A stretch of 64,000 nucleotides of DNA from Rostratula benghalensis (lineage: Eukaryota; Chordata; Aves; Charadriiformes; Rostratulidae), in assembly GCA_013399305.1 (NCBI GenBank), contig VXAI01000165.1, positions 930,360 through 994,359 of the forward strand, in the 5' to 3' direction. Below, piece by piece: positions 13,212-25,888 of the stretch (positions within the stretch are counted from its first letter, which is position 1; each line of letters begins with the position of its first letter). Both the position numbers and the translations under genes were made by a program. Below the pieces are notes generated by a model. The model saw only the letters and a list, made by a program, of their open reading frames with translations, was not told where the DNA came from and did not search any database.

Positions 13212-13724
13212 TATAGAATCATTCATGTTGGGGAAAAGATCTTTAAGGTCATCAAGTCCAACTGTTAACCTAGCACTGCCAAGTCTACCACTAAGCCATG
13301 CGTCTCAGCACCACACATACATATCTTTTAAATACCTCCAGGGATCATGACTCCACCACTTCCCTGGGCAGCCTCTTCCAAGGCTTGACAACCCTTTCAG
13401 TGAAGAAATATTTCCCAATATCCTTCCTAAACCTCCCCTGGTGCAACTTGAGGCCATTTCCTCTTGTCTAATCACTTGTTATTTGGGAGAAGAGACTGAG
13501 GCCCCTGGCTACACTCTCCTTTCAGGGAGTTGGAGAGAGCAAGAAGGTCTCCCCTCAGCCTCCTTTTCTCCAGGCTGAACACCCCCAGCTCCCTCAGTCG
13601 TTCCTCACAAGCCTTCTCCAGACCCCTCACCAGCTCCATTGCTTTTCTGTGGACCTGCTCCAGCCCCTCAATGTCTTTCTTGTAGTAAAGGACCCAAAAC
13701 TGGGCACAGTATTTGAAGTGCTCT
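13212..13724 (-). mobile_element. CR1 LINE copy inserted in an older CR1
   Basis: Another subfamily: GTCCAACTGTTAACCTAGCA, ACTAAGCCATG, TTCAGTGAAGAAATATTTCC, TCTCCAGGCTGAACACCCCC. It ends near the usual GGGCACAGTATTTGAAGTG. Confidence 0.88.
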
Positions 13725-13737
13725 CTTAGATTAGGAT

Positions 13738-13796
13738 GTGAATCTCTTCTCTTTTAGTGTAAAACCATTACCCACTGTCCTGTTGCTACAAGCCAT
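13738..13796 (-). mobile_element. CR1 LINE fragment, continuation of the copy at 12975
   Basis: GTGAATCTCTTCTCTTTTAG then AAAACCATTACCCACTGTCC is the CR1 text expected just after the break point at 13211. Confidence 0.75.
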
Positions 13797-16700
13797 ATGT
13801 CCCCATGTTTCGGGTATGATCCATCACTGACTGTATCGCTCTGCTGCAAGAACCCTGAAGCAATTTTTTCCCCACTTATGTCACTGAAGCATAGCCTGGT
13901 CTTTTATGACTGCCCTGATACAGTGATTAATATAATTAACAGTCATATTATATCATTATTCCACTCAGCCTGAGCAGAAATTCACTTCCCTCTGAAAAAA
14001 AATGCCAACGTTTTTTAGTATGACTTAGTTCCAGACTCCAAACGCCCTTCAATTTATATTGGTGAGTCAATTCCCTCCAGCTGTGAACCACTGATTGGCA
14101 GCATCCCTGGAAAAACAGCTTTCGTCCTTCTTGGCATCTCTGTGAGAGGGTAAAAGACATCGTGCTAAGGGAACGATCCTCTTGCCGTTGTTTTGCAAAA
14201 TCTTTGTCTTCTCTCTGAATTTTGATGCACACAAGAGGTGCCAACTGGAGTGTTTTATACACTGAAGTCTCTGAGCAAGTTCCCTCCGCTGTTGTAAAGC
14301 AATTTCATAAACCAGGACTAACAGGAATGAGCATAAACTTGATATAAAATACCGCGTGGAGGTATCATCACCGGTGTTGTGAGTCCTGGGGACTTCATGA
14401 GTTTTGGATAAGAAAACTCATTCCCTACACCAGGGTGGGATTCAAGGGTGGAGCAAGAGCTGGATGTAGATCAGGCATAAATGAAAGTATGGAGCTTATA
14501 AAATCTAGCCAAGGAGAGAGCTAGGTTTGAGTCTGTATTGAAGTTAATCCCTTGAGATATAAATAGTGGAAAAATCACAAGGTCAGAAGTGTGGGCTACA
14601 CTTGGTTACATCTGGGCTGGACAGGGAAACAAAGCTCGGGTTTAAATAAACAGCTTAAATCTATGGAGAAAGTCAGTCATTGCAACTCGGAGGTTGTTGG
14701 TCCTGATTCTGAACTCTATGACACCCTCTTTTTGCTATAGGACAGATTCAGGGATGCCTGTAGATAGACATTAACTTGAACATACAGAGAAATTTCTGCC
14801 TACGCATCAAAACTGTTATAAAGCCCCAAACCCCAGCTTTAGAGCCACATATTCCTCTTCTGCAACATGGGCAGTTCCAGCTAAATCACTGAGAAATTTA
14901 CAGATGAGCTGAAATCTCAGGAGGATCCTTTTTTTAAAGCTTCTCTGCTTTATTATTTCTGTTTATCTTTCTGTTCTGTGATGACGGCTGAAGTAATCAA
15001 ACTTTATGAATAAACTCAGTTTCACCTGTGTTTAGTTAAAGACCATGAGGTACAGTACTTCCCACAAACACAGCCTTGTCAAAGGAGTCGTGCATCATGC
15101 TTTGTGCTGGAAGTCAGATTATTCAAATTTAGTGGCCATTTGATGCCCAGTGAAGCTGGTGGAAACATTAAAAATTGCTGGCAGCAACTAAGGAAAACAG
15201 CTCTTCATTTTTTGTTCTGCCAAGATCTAAGCTGAACGTTTGTTAAGAGATGTCCCAGCCCACCTCCTTTCATTACAAACAAGCTGATGCTCAGCTTCTT
15301 TTCTGTTTGTTTGGTTTTCTTTTATTAAAAGAAACTGTAGATGTGACTGTCAAATTCTGTTAACGTTTTTGTTTGCTTGTTTCTTAAGTGTCTGATAATC
15401 CATATAGAAGACTGAAACAGAGTGTTACTGGACAAGTTTCAGCTTTGCAGAGAGAAGAAACAGCAAAACAAAAGAAAACAACAACAACAACAACAAAAAA
15501 AACCCCACCTCAATAAATCTCCAGTTAAAATGTTACATCTGAACAAACTACTGGCATCGCTTCCTGGTCTGAGATGAATCTTCAGCCATCCCCCAGTAAG
15601 CCTTTTAGCCAAAATCTTAACTGGCCAAGTTTCTTCTAAGGTCAAGCCCTCAGCCTCCAGTCCTTCTTTTGCTGGCAGCCTGGAGCCTGAACGTTTTGGG
15701 ACAGATGTTCTGGGCTGTGGATCACTAAGAAATAAGGGACCTGTTTGCCTCTCTCAGGATTAGTCTGGAAGATATCATTTGAAGCTCTTTTCTGCTGCAT
15801 GAGGGATTTTTCTTTTTAGTTTTTAACTAAGAGGTCTGTTACCTATTTTCTTGCCATTGATGAAATAAACCACAAAGGATTTCTCTTCTCATTAAAAAAA
15901 AAAAAAAAATTGAAATACCGTAACAGTGGTCCTGGATGGGGCTTTTAAGAAAAGAGCACATAATAATGTCAAAATGTTCAAGGCAGGTGGAGAGCTCCAT
16001 AACCTTCACCCAGGAGACACTGGCAGCATCAATTTATGCTCCACAACTTGGGCTTTCATCCAGTTGCTGCTCTGTGCATGTTGCAGAGGTGCACCAAGGT
16101 AGCATTTCCAATTATTTCTTCAAGGACAAAAAGCAGGAGAATTTACACCCTGAATGAAATGGAGATCCAACAGATTACATTGAGTTCATCACTGGACACT
16201 CAGGCTCTGTCCCCAAATCATTATTTGGAAAACACTATGGAAGGAACAGGTATTTTGTCAGAAGCTCACTTGTTCTGTGCATCCTGGAATGGATGCGCAC
16301 ATGGAGTGTGAGATGGAGAGCAGAGGAACAGGAAATAGTAGCAAGAAGTAGTGCTTTTCAGCTCCTGAGTGATTGTTGGGAAGACTCATCTGTACCCTTC
16401 CTCCTGCTCTTCCTTGTGCTGGCTTCCCCTGGCAGAAGACCTGGGTGCATGTATGGAGAGGGAACCAAGGAATGGTGCTCACCTGCTCTCTGGGGTTCTT
16501 CAGCTGGCTTAAGCTCACACTTTCCCTGAATGGAAAATAAAATAAGAGTTGAGCACAAGATGCCAGGCAGAGGAACACATATATGATACTGTGAATCCTA
16601 TAAGAAAACTTAGGCCTCCATCAGTTAGGCCAGATATCCCTCAAACATAATTTTTTGATACTAACTTACAAAACCATGTTTGAAAGTAATATCCATGCCT

Positions 16701-18285
16701 TTGTTTTGTCTACATGGGAGAAAAAAACCCTGAAGGTGTGAATCTCTTCAACCAAATTACTATCACTCTCACTGTGTTTGTTTTCTGTCCTGCTTTGTTT
16801 TCTGTCATTTTGAACAATGATTCCTGCATGGCAAAGCTGTAAAACCAAGGGATTTTGCTGTCTCACCGAGTTCTAAGTGGCTGCAGAAAAATAGTATTGC
16901 TGGAATTGACTGTCACCCAAAGAAGGTAAAATTGATCATATGTTTTCCCCAAAGATGAAGTATTTTTGATAAAAGACCTCAGTAGTACGGACATGGGCTA
17001 TCCCATACCAGTTGGCCTCAGTGCTGGCGAGCAGTCATGGGCAAATTCAATCTGCTGGTGTAGACATAGCCTTGGAGAATGAATCACTCAAGGCACGCTC
17101 AGGAGACAGAAATAACCGGGGCTCTTGGATGGGACAGTTCTTGTGCAACATCAGCCCAAGAGGAAGAGAAGGTCCAGATTAATTTCCTGAGCCTAACAGA
17201 AACAACACTTTGTGTCACTGGGGAAAGGAATGGCAGAAATATCAACATGCTTAGCTATTCGGGCTGAATATGGAGGTCACAATCAAAATATTGAGCTGTT
17301 GCCCACTGCTTCTTAGATCAAACAAAACAAAGATGGCAAGGCCCACCATCTTCCTAAGTCTTCCTTGCTTTTGCTGTGCAAACACCCCTTTTTACTAGTT
17401 TAGAGACTTGACCCAGCTGCAAAAATCCAATAGCAAAGGAGCTGCAGGAGAAGCACTGACACAGGTCAAATAATTTTGATTTTGATTTAAAAAAACCCTT
17501 GCATGGGCACAAATTGATAATACTCCACACACCATGAGTGCAGCCTGCTCCTGACAATGCCAGTGTGGCAGAACCTGAAACTTTGGATTTGAGTCCTAAC
17601 TTGGTGCTCAGGTGTCTCCAACAAACAAAAAAAACGATGAAATATCAAACAAGCAAGCAAAAAAGGAAAAAGAAAAAAAAAAAAAAGAAAAAAAAAATGG
17701 AAGAATTTCTGATAACTTCTGCCTGGAAATGTGGCTGCAGTGGCTTTGGGTAATTGATAACAGCACAGACACAAAACAGAGACGCTGTCTCAGTATTCGT
17801 TGGCAGGAATTGCCCAGGAACTCAATCCAAACTGCTGAAGGGAGAGGAGGATGGGGAGGGAACCTGAACGCGTTGCACAGAGGAATTTCTGTCACATGCT
17901 GCCCTTCACACGTGGTGTTTTTTTCCCCCACCTACTCACACAGTAGGCTTGTTACTTTAATCTGTTTATTTTTAGTGGGAAGCATGAGTAGGTGCTCATA
18001 CGTGCTCTGCGCTGATATTTTAGGCAGGGAGGTTTAATTATGGATGTGTGTTAATTATTGTTATGTTTCTGGGTCTTATTGTTTTTGGACTCGCTCCTGC
18101 CCACCCCCATGCACCAGAAGAGGAGAAGAAGTTGTTTGGCTGCTGTCACAAACACTCTCTGCTACTACTGTAGGGTGAAGGATTATTTTTTTTCCCCTCA
18201 TTGTTTCTTTGCTAAACAAGTTGGAGCTGTTGGAAGCTGCCAAAAAGGTCTTGAGAAAGAAGCCTCTTGTTTGTGTGCAGGATGA
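13797..18285. other. Intergenic, no gene recognised
   Basis: AT-rich DNA with an (ACA)n run at 15478-15496, poly(A) near 15894, and an A-rich run with scattered G at about 17657-17698. No coding region, RNA gene or CR1 is recognised in these 4.5 kb. Confidence 0.45.
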
Positions 18286-18726
18286 ACAGAAGATGATCAG
18301 AGGGCTGGAACACCTCTCCTATGAGGAAAGGCTGAGAGTTGGGATTGCTCAGCCTGGAGAAGAGAAGACTCCAGGGAGACCTTAGAGCAACCTTCCAGTA
18401 TCTGAAGGTGCTTACAGGAGACCAGGGGAGGGACTCCTCGTCAGGGAGTGTAGTGACAGGACAAGTGGTAACAGTTTTAAATTGGAAAAGGGGAGATTTA
18501 GATGAGATACCAGAAATAAATTCTTTCTTGTGAGGGTGATGAGACACTGGAACAAGTTGCCCAAATAAACTGTGGCTGCCCCATCCCTGGAGGTGTTTAA
18601 GGCCAGGTTGGATGGGGCTTTGAGCAACCTGGTCTGGTAGGAGGTGTCTCTGTCCATGTCAGGGGGGTTGGAACTTGATGATCTTTTAGCTCCCTTCCAA
18701 CTCTAACCATCCTATGATTCTATGAT
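18286..18726 (+). mobile_element. CR1 LINE 3' fragment
   Basis: Starts GATGATCAGAGGGCTGGAAC, passes CCTGGAGGTGTTTAAGGCCA and ends with the octamer tail ATCCTATGATTCTATG. Confidence 0.92.
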
Positions 18727-20885
18727 GAACAGGGAAGAAACTATGGCCATCACATTGTCCCTACTCTGGCAGAAGGCAGCCACCAAGATGTTCACCCAAG
18801 ACATGGACTAAGCCTCTGATATTGCTGCTTCTTTTTGCCACAACAAGTGATGACATCAGGTGTACTAACACAGAAACTGACCATCAGCTTTGCCCACCCT
18901 CTAATTTCATTGGTGACTTAACACCTCACAGCCTCCAACAAGTCAACAGAGCTGCTTGGGTTCAAGTCTTTCTCCTCCCACTGACATGGTAAGTCTGTGA
19001 TCCTTCAAGTAGCTGTGTAAGCACTTGGCCATGCTCCAGTCACCCCACAAGAAGCATGAGATTCCTCAGTCATGCACAGGAACACTTGCTGATGAAAACT
19101 TTATAACCTGGTAAATTTGCACAGAACTCGGGGTCTTTATGCAAATCTCTCCTGTCTACTTCTTTCATTTCGAATTCTTGAGCCAGAACCTCTGAGGATA
19201 AATACCTGGTATTTTGGGAAACACTCAAGTTCTACTCCCAACTTGATATACGTGGCTTAGGTAACATCAAAAAATAAAATACTGTATAAATAATGCTGGA
19301 AACCTTTAAGGAGATGGGCAAACATGTAACGAGGTATGTTAAAATGACATTATATTGATTAAAACCGAGAACAGAAAGGCAGACCAGAGTTTAGTCCTCA
19401 AATGACCTAGGCCAACTTGGACTAGCTGAAGACCTGTCTTAATATCAGCCTTTTTAAAGCATTCCCACTCCATTTAGTGTCTTGATCATAAATCAAAATC
19501 TAATTAATCACCACCACCCCAAGCAAACAATCTCATCTAATCACCTTGCCATGGCAATGTTTCTTTGTAACATTGCAGATGCTCAGGGACATCTTATAAA
19601 CAGGATGTGAGTGAATATCTATTAAAAAATTAACTAGATTACTGCAGTTGCTAAATATTATTACAAGTTTCATAATACTCTGTGCTTTATGGCCAACATA
19701 TGAAACAGCAGCTGCTCTTAGAGGAGTTTGTTTTTCCACTCATAATCAAATTTTGGCTTGTGGAAGGGTGTTATTTTGCTACCCTCATTCTTTTTCTGGG
19801 AATTGTTGCACCAAGCACAGAGAGAAAAAAAAAAAAAAGAAAAACAACCAAACCTGCCTTCCTAATTTTTTTTCATGATTTTCTTTATTTTTTTTCTTTA
19901 ATCCACCCACTTTCTCCCCTGTCAATTGCTGATAGCTCTCCTCTGTTACGTTTGTGATGCTGGAGACAGCTTATTGTGTCTGCGTTTATATGGCTAAACC
20001 AAGAGTTTCCCAGATCCTCTGACCGGATAAATGCCCCAAACCAATTCCTGATTCCATATCACAATGATGATTTTTTCTCCCCTCAGGTTCTTGAGTAAGT
20101 TGCAGCAACAAAAAGATGGAATGTGCCTTTTGACACATATACCCAGGGGAGAGAGCTCCACCAGTCCTGCCAGGAGAAGGGTGACAAACCACCCTGCATC
20201 AGCTATCAGGGAGGAACATCTGGACCAGGACTTGACTTTCCTCTGTCACTGCAGCACCCTGAAGGTCTATTGAAGGGTCTGATTGACTCACAGTCAGAGT
20301 ATAAAGCAAGGGGCAGACAGGGGAGCACAAGGAAGGACTGAGAGGAAACAGCAAGAGGGATGTCCAACAAAAGCCATCAACGTTCCTGCATGTGTTGATA
20401 ATGTAGGTCTATCTGCAAGTGTCTATAGGAGAATTTTGCCAAGGATGAGGCACAAAATGGAAAAGCAAAGACATGCAGTTTTGGAAATCTAATAGATAAT
20501 CTGTAAAAGCCACATCCAGGCAGAAGCTGTTGGTCTCTCCTCGTTGGCTGTGAGAAGACAGAGGGAACAATGTCTGCAACAGAACAGAGATGGAGTAGGT
20601 GTCACTGAATGTTTTCCTACAGAACTTTCTGCAAGGGCTCCTCTGCCTCTAGTCTTCTTCTGTGTACTGGTGTTTGACCTGGTCTTGATTTTGGTCCTCT
20701 GTGTTTCCTTCTGCCCTTCTGGTGTATATTGTCTGTGCTTCTCCTGCCATACAGTTGTGACACAGAACATTGGTACAGGTTCCAGCCCAGAGCTCTCTTC
20801 CCCATCTATCCTGGCATTACCCATAAGGATCCCCTCTATCAGGACCTGCATTTCAAGCACATTGTTTTCCAGAAATGAACACATT
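18727..20885. other. Intergenic, no gene recognised
   Basis: No gene recognised. T- and A-rich runs occur near 19826 and 19866. The start of a 227-codon plus-strand frame (20544-21227) falls here; see findings. Confidence 0.4.
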
Positions 20886-20957
20886 TTCCTTCCAAATCCT
20901 ACCACTCCTACCACTTCCTACCAATCCTACCACTACCTACCACTTCCAATCCTACCA
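20886..20957. repeat. Degenerate minisatellite, unit about TCCTACCACT
   Basis: Six or so irregular copies of CCTACCAC/CCTACCAAT. The run gives a Pro/Thr/Tyr-rich reading that helps keep a long frame open. Confidence 0.7.
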
Positions 20958-21329
20958 CTGGGAGTCTTGACTCCCAGAACTTTGTCTTTTTTTTCCTCCT
21001 TTCCCATCTTTCCTGTAGCACAGCACTTGCTGTTTTCTTCCATTTGCAAGTCCACAACTCCTTCTTGGAGACCAAGACCTCACACTGTACATAATTACAC
21101 ACTTGAAGTTATAAACACAGCTGTCCCAAGACTTCTCCTTTTCTACCTGCATTTCCCCTCCAATCTTCATAACTTGAATTTTTCCTGCCAAGATCAGGAT
21201 CCAGACCATTATTTCATGCTGCACTAGCTTATCTCTGTCTTCTCATCTAATTTCTTTTTTTGTCTCTTCACATTATTGGCCATGTGCCTTTGCTCCTTCC
21301 CTGTGTTCATCTGTCAAACATCCTCTATT

Positions 21330-21560
21330 CCTTCAAAGCACTGCTTAAAATTCAGCTCTCCAAGCAGCACTCCTCTTTTCTAATCACTGGTAACCACAGA
21401 TAATCCTTGCGATGAAATATTTTCTCATGTTCTGACATGCGTTTAACTTGACTACTTTTAGATTTCAAAGTTTCCTAGACAGGGAGTATGCCTTACATGT
21501 AATCTATAAAATACGGTTCACATCTATGCTACTCCACAAATGTTAACTAATAAATGGAAT
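21330..21560 (+). mobile_element. Ancient L2-like LINE tail (tentative)
   Basis: TTCAAAGCACTGCTTAAAAT and CTCTCCAAGCAGCACTCCTC resemble the L2 end, followed by AGATTTCAAAGTTTCCTAGA, CAGGGAGTATGCCTTAC and a close of AACTAATAAATGGA. Similarity is at the level of word order from memory, as expected for a very old copy. Confidence 0.45.
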
Positions 21561-21777
21561 TCACTGTGGTGTTTTTATGATCAGCCACAAAAGGATGAGG
21601 AGGACCAGTTAAGATGTGAAGTTAACCATTTAAAGCCTAAAATAAAGAACCCAGCAACAGGAAGAAATTGATTTTGAAGTGAGACTTTTGCTTTGTACTA
21701 TAAAGAAATCGTTATTTGCAGATACATTTGAGCAAACAGATGGGTTTTGCTTCATTGTTTGCATCCAGGAGGCATTT

Positions 21778-22105
21778 ATAGAATCACAGAATTATAAGGT
21801 GTTGGAAGGGACCTCTGGAGATCATCCAGTCCAACCCCCTGCCAGAGCAGGTCCTCCTAGAGCAGGTTAAACAAGAATGTGTCCAGGACGGTTTTGAATG
21901 TCTCCAGAGATGGAGACTCCACCACCTCTCTGGGCAGCCTCTTCCAGGGCTCTGCCACTTCAAAGTGAAGAAGTGCTTCTTCATGTTTAGATGGAACTTC
22001 TTATGTACAAGTTTGTGCCCATTTTGTCTTGCCCTCTCACTGGGCACCACTGAAAAAAGACTGGCCCCTTCCTCCTGTCAGGCACCCTTTAAGTATTTAT
22101 AAGTT
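21778..22105 (-). mobile_element. CR1 LINE 3' fragment
   Basis: Tail ATAGAATCACAGAATTATAA. It goes through CCTCTGGAGATCATCCAGTC and CACTGGGCACCACTGAAAAA, and stops near CCCTTTAAGTATTTAT. Confidence 0.9.
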
Positions 22106-22949
22106 TATGTATAAGTTAACTCTGAATAAGATGCTCAGAGTTGTGAATGACCATTTCACATTGCTTTGCACTCATAGAAATTGCTGTGCTAAGAGTCAAG
22201 GTCTTGACAACCATGCTCAGGACCATGCTGTGACCCTGTTTGGTGTACTGGGAGAGTTGTAGCCCATGAAGTCAGGCCATAAGTCAGGACAGTAGGGAAT
22301 GAGACAGGAAAGAGAAAAATGCCATTTGAAAACTAAGAAGAATCCAGGATAACCTTCACGTTCTGTTATAGTTACTGAAGGGGTACTTCCTGACCTTCTA
22401 TGTAGTAGGAAGATTATTTGGGAATGGAGTGAAAGGCATCCTAATATATTAGACCCCCACTGAAGTATGTTTCAGAACTAAAAACACCATCACTGCAAAC
22501 ATACTCAGCATTTGCCTGGCCACCCTCAGCAAAGGGTTTAGCAGAACATATGGCAGCAGCTGCTGCATCCTGCATATAAAGTCAGCACCTAGATTGCTTT
22601 TCCCTGTAAATTCAAGTTACAGTGCATGTTTTTTCCTAATATCCCTATACTCCACCAAAGCGAAGAATGATCCCAGCTGACCCTGTGCCTTTGCAAGCAT
22701 AGCCTTGATGCTGGGGCCAGGGGGAAGGAAACTGTGTGTTCCCAGCAGATGATAAAGCCCATTGCTGTGAATGCTCCTCAGGGCATCTCAGCAGCAGCAG
22801 CTGAGCCTTGCAAATGATAGTGGCTCCAGGGGAGAAGGAAGGAGTTGCTGGCACATACTTTCAGAAAGCAGTACACTTAACTAGTCACTAGCTGATGTAC
22901 ACCATTCAAAATATATATATATATATATGTGCATTTATGTGGGCATTTA
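22106..22949. other. Intergenic, (TA)n microsatellite only
   Basis: A dinucleotide TA run lies at 22911-22928. Nothing else is recognised. Confidence 0.5.
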
Positions 22950-23230
22950 TCAGGGATTGGATCCATAGGATGAGGAGTAATGGTTTTAAACAGACAGAGG
23001 GGAGACCTAGATTAGATATTAGGAAGATGAGGGTGGTGAGGCACTGGAACAGGTTGCCCAGAGAAGCTGTGGCTGCCCCATCCCTGGAATTGTTTAAGGC
23101 CAGGCTGGATGGGGCTTTGAGCAACCTGGTCTGGTGGGAGGTGTCCCTGCCCAGGGCAGAGGGTTTGGAAGTCAATGATCTTTAAGGTCCCTTCCAACTA
23201 TGATCACTCCATGATTCTATAATTCTATAT
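22950..23230 (+). mobile_element. CR1 LINE 3' fragment
   Basis: GGATGAGGAGTAATGGTTTT through GAGAAGCTGTGGCTGCCCCA to the tail GATTCTATAATTCTATA. It begins directly beside the TA microsatellite. Confidence 0.92.
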
Positions 23231-24104
23231 ATAAATACATAGAAGTTGCCAGAAGTGCTGCAAATTTCTAGATAACAGCACTGAAAAGTCCATATTTTCC
23301 TGTAGAATATGCATATGCACAACAAAATTTAAGGTGAAGCAAGTAATTGCCTTCTCATCTGAAAAATAATTAATTAATTGGAATTGAAACTCGTGAGCAG
23401 GGCTCAACTACTGTAGCTCTACTACCATTTGCGTGGGCTGCTCAGTGTACTCCCCCTCTGAGCCCAGTCCAATCCTCTTAACCTAGCCCTGCAAAACACT
23501 TTATTTCCTATAAGAACTGCGGATATCACTGAATGGCGATATCTGTATCGTTTTAGCTATGACTGCTAAGGATTCTTTAGTCTAGCTCAGCCCAGAATTA
23601 GGTAATAAAGATAGATTATAGAGAGATGATTTATATATATATATATATATATCAATAACATATAACCTAATAGCAAAATATGGCTAAAAATAAGCACTGC
23701 TCATTATCAACAGCATAGGTTTCCTCCGAAGAGCAGAGGGTGAGGGGAAAGCCCTGCCTGGAAGAGGACATCAGTTGTGTTTTATTGTTCAGGCATCACC
23801 CAGGGACATTGCAGGGAAGAGAGGAGCTGGGCTGGAAGAGGGCAATGGTTTGCCAATTAAAAGCTGCCAATTAGTGAGAGAAGTTGCAGGGCCCTGTGGG
23901 GAGCTGCTGAGCGAGGACACCAAATGAGCAGTGAGAGTGGCATCTTGGGATGGCAACCTGGCCCGAGGAAAGACACAGGGGTTGGTTAATTAGATAAGGA
24001 GGGCTGGAGACCAGAGGAAAAACTCTGGAAGATGTGTTTTTATGTTTATTTATTTTTTATTTAGCCCTAAGCCCACACAGTATCCAAGCAACTTGGAATC
24101 ACAA
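23231..24104. other. Intergenic, second (TA)n microsatellite
   Basis: A TA run lies at 23632-23652. No gene or dispersed element is recognised. Confidence 0.5.
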
Positions 24105-24275
24105 ATGGATTTTATCCTTACGCTACCCTGTGGAGTAGGGAGATGGCCAAATGTTCGGGGAGCCAAGGAGAAGAGCAGAGACAGTGATTTATATGCCTGG
24201 GGTCACGGAGACCATCTAAACCCAGATGCTGTGAGCCCAAATTCAGCATCTTCACCACAAAGGCATGCTTTCCCT
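24105..24275 (-). mobile_element. Ancient MIR/L2-like remnant (tentative)
   Basis: Plus-strand wording ATCCTTACGCTACCCTGTGG, AGTAGGGAGATGG, then GCCTGGGGTCACGGAG and AACCCAGATGCTGTGAGCCC. It follows the reverse complement of the MIR/L2 core (CCCTGTGAGGTAGG, AGGTCACACAG, AACCCAGGTCT) in order and spacing. Confidence 0.5.
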
Positions 24276-25011
24276 GAAGGAGGAAAATCAACCTGCTGGT
24301 ATTTATTTGATAATTTATTATTTATTTCTTTATTCAAGAAGATAGGCCTGAGGGTAAGAGAAACACTAATCGAGGAGAGAGAGGAATTTCACACACATGC
24401 TGAAAAAATCACCTTGTCATTATAGAAGTTTTCCATTGGAAACAAACCAAAACACATTATTATTTATGTTCACATGCTTGGGCAAAGCTCAGTGCACAGC
24501 ACCATTGGGTCAGCTCAAGAGAAAGGGCAGCAGGATGAGTCTTGAAAGGGAAGACATTGGTCCACTAAGGCCATCCATGAGTTTTTTTCCATAGGCTGCA
24601 TGAAAAGGATTTGTGCATCTTTCCTTACCTGGAAGCCACAGGTTTCCCAGCTCTGCTTCCCACCATCTGAACAGCTCAGTGTGGGTAGTGCATTTTTTCC
24701 CAACACAGGTGCTCTCTCTTGTGGTTTTTAGGCTGGCTGCTCAGTACCGATACAAACATCAACCATTGCTGGATGATGTCCTAGTCATGTGGATCCAGTA
24801 TGGTCTTCCTTGCTTCAGCAAAAGACTTTCGTGTTTAGAAGCTCTATTATGAAAATCCACCTGAAAAAGCAGAGTATTGGAGATGCATCATCTATGCAAG
24901 AGTCAGAATTCTATCTTCCTCCACTAGAGGTGCTCACCCATTTTTCTCCATAAATAGGAACTTTCAGTTTTCCTTTTTCACCAACATTTTACATTGCCCT
25001 CTGAAATCCCA

Positions 25012-25170
25012 TCCCTGGAAGTGTTCCCCCATCCCTGGAGGGGTTCAAGGCCAGGCTGGATGGGACTTTGAGCAACCTGCTCTGGTGGGAGGTGTCCCTG
25101 CCCAGGGCAGGGTATTGAAACTCCATGATCTTGAAGGTTCCTTGCAAGACAAACCATTCTATGAAATGTA
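25012..25170 (+). mobile_element. CR1 LINE short 3' fragment
   Basis: CCATCCCTGGAGGGGTTCAA to TTGCAAGACAAACCATTCTATG. A small local duplication of CCCCATCCCTGGA lies at its start. Confidence 0.9.
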
Positions 25171-25830
25171 AGCTGGATGTCAACCACAGAAACGTAATAC
25201 ACACCAGGACACTAACCAGGTCATCCCCATCACTCACAGCAAGTCTGTGTGCAGTTCCTTACTGGACACCCCATGGTTTTGCCCTGCCCAGGAGTTCCCA
25301 TCACCTGTCCTTAGAGACCATTAGAATGTAGCAGAAAGTGTGTTGGATTAAAAACCAGGAGCTCTATTTTTGCTCGGTTCCATCTCTCAAAAAGCCCTGT
25401 GATGTTCACCAGGAGAGTTGCTATCCTAGGCAGAGTTAATTGCAGCATACAGGTAAAGAATTAATTATGATTTCCCCATTCATGTTCCCTTCAATTTCTC
25501 TTATTTCTCCTATATTATATCCATCTTATATATTCCTCTGATTTCTCTTATATTCACTCCCTTCAGTAGTTAACAGAAGCAATTTATTCCATTACAGGGC
25601 ACTACCATCCTTCCTCCTTCATATAAGGACAAATAACAGAGGATTTTCCACAAATATTTCAACCAGTTTACTTAATCCCATTGCAGTTTTTTCAGTCTTA
25701 GACTTTGGAGAACACACTGCTTAAAATGCTTCTGAAAAGAATAAAAATAGGTTTTTGATTCCCATGCATATCACTTATGAAATATTGCAAAAAACCACAT
25801 ATAGAATTAAACTGAACTTTTAGCAGAGCC
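25171..25830. other. Intergenic, nothing recognised
   Basis: AT-rich, with TTATTTCTCCTATATTATAT-like low complexity near 25500. Confidence 0.5.
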
Positions 25831-25888
25831 TTTTTTTTTTTTTTGTTTACTCTTGGACATCACTTCAAAAGTCAAGGCATGAATAACA
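25831..25888 (-). repeat. Dispersed ~50-bp repeat with poly(A)-like end, copy 1
   Basis: A plus-strand poly(T) run, then TTTGTTTACTCTTGGACATC and TTCAAAAGTCAAGGCATG. A second copy lies at 27697. Read on the minus strand it ends in poly(A), like a retroposed 3' end. Confidence 0.6.

Noticed and set aside
15894..15912. Poly(A) run as the end of a processed pseudogene
   Set aside because: No upstream similarity to any coding sequence or target-site duplication could be seen.
17612..18037. 141-codon frame with a Lys-rich start
   Set aside because: The Lys run is a poly(A)/AAG tract; the rest shows no similarity that I recognise.
20886..20957. CRISPR-like array
   Set aside because: Units are about 10 bp and irregular with no spacers; a vertebrate minisatellite is the plain reading.
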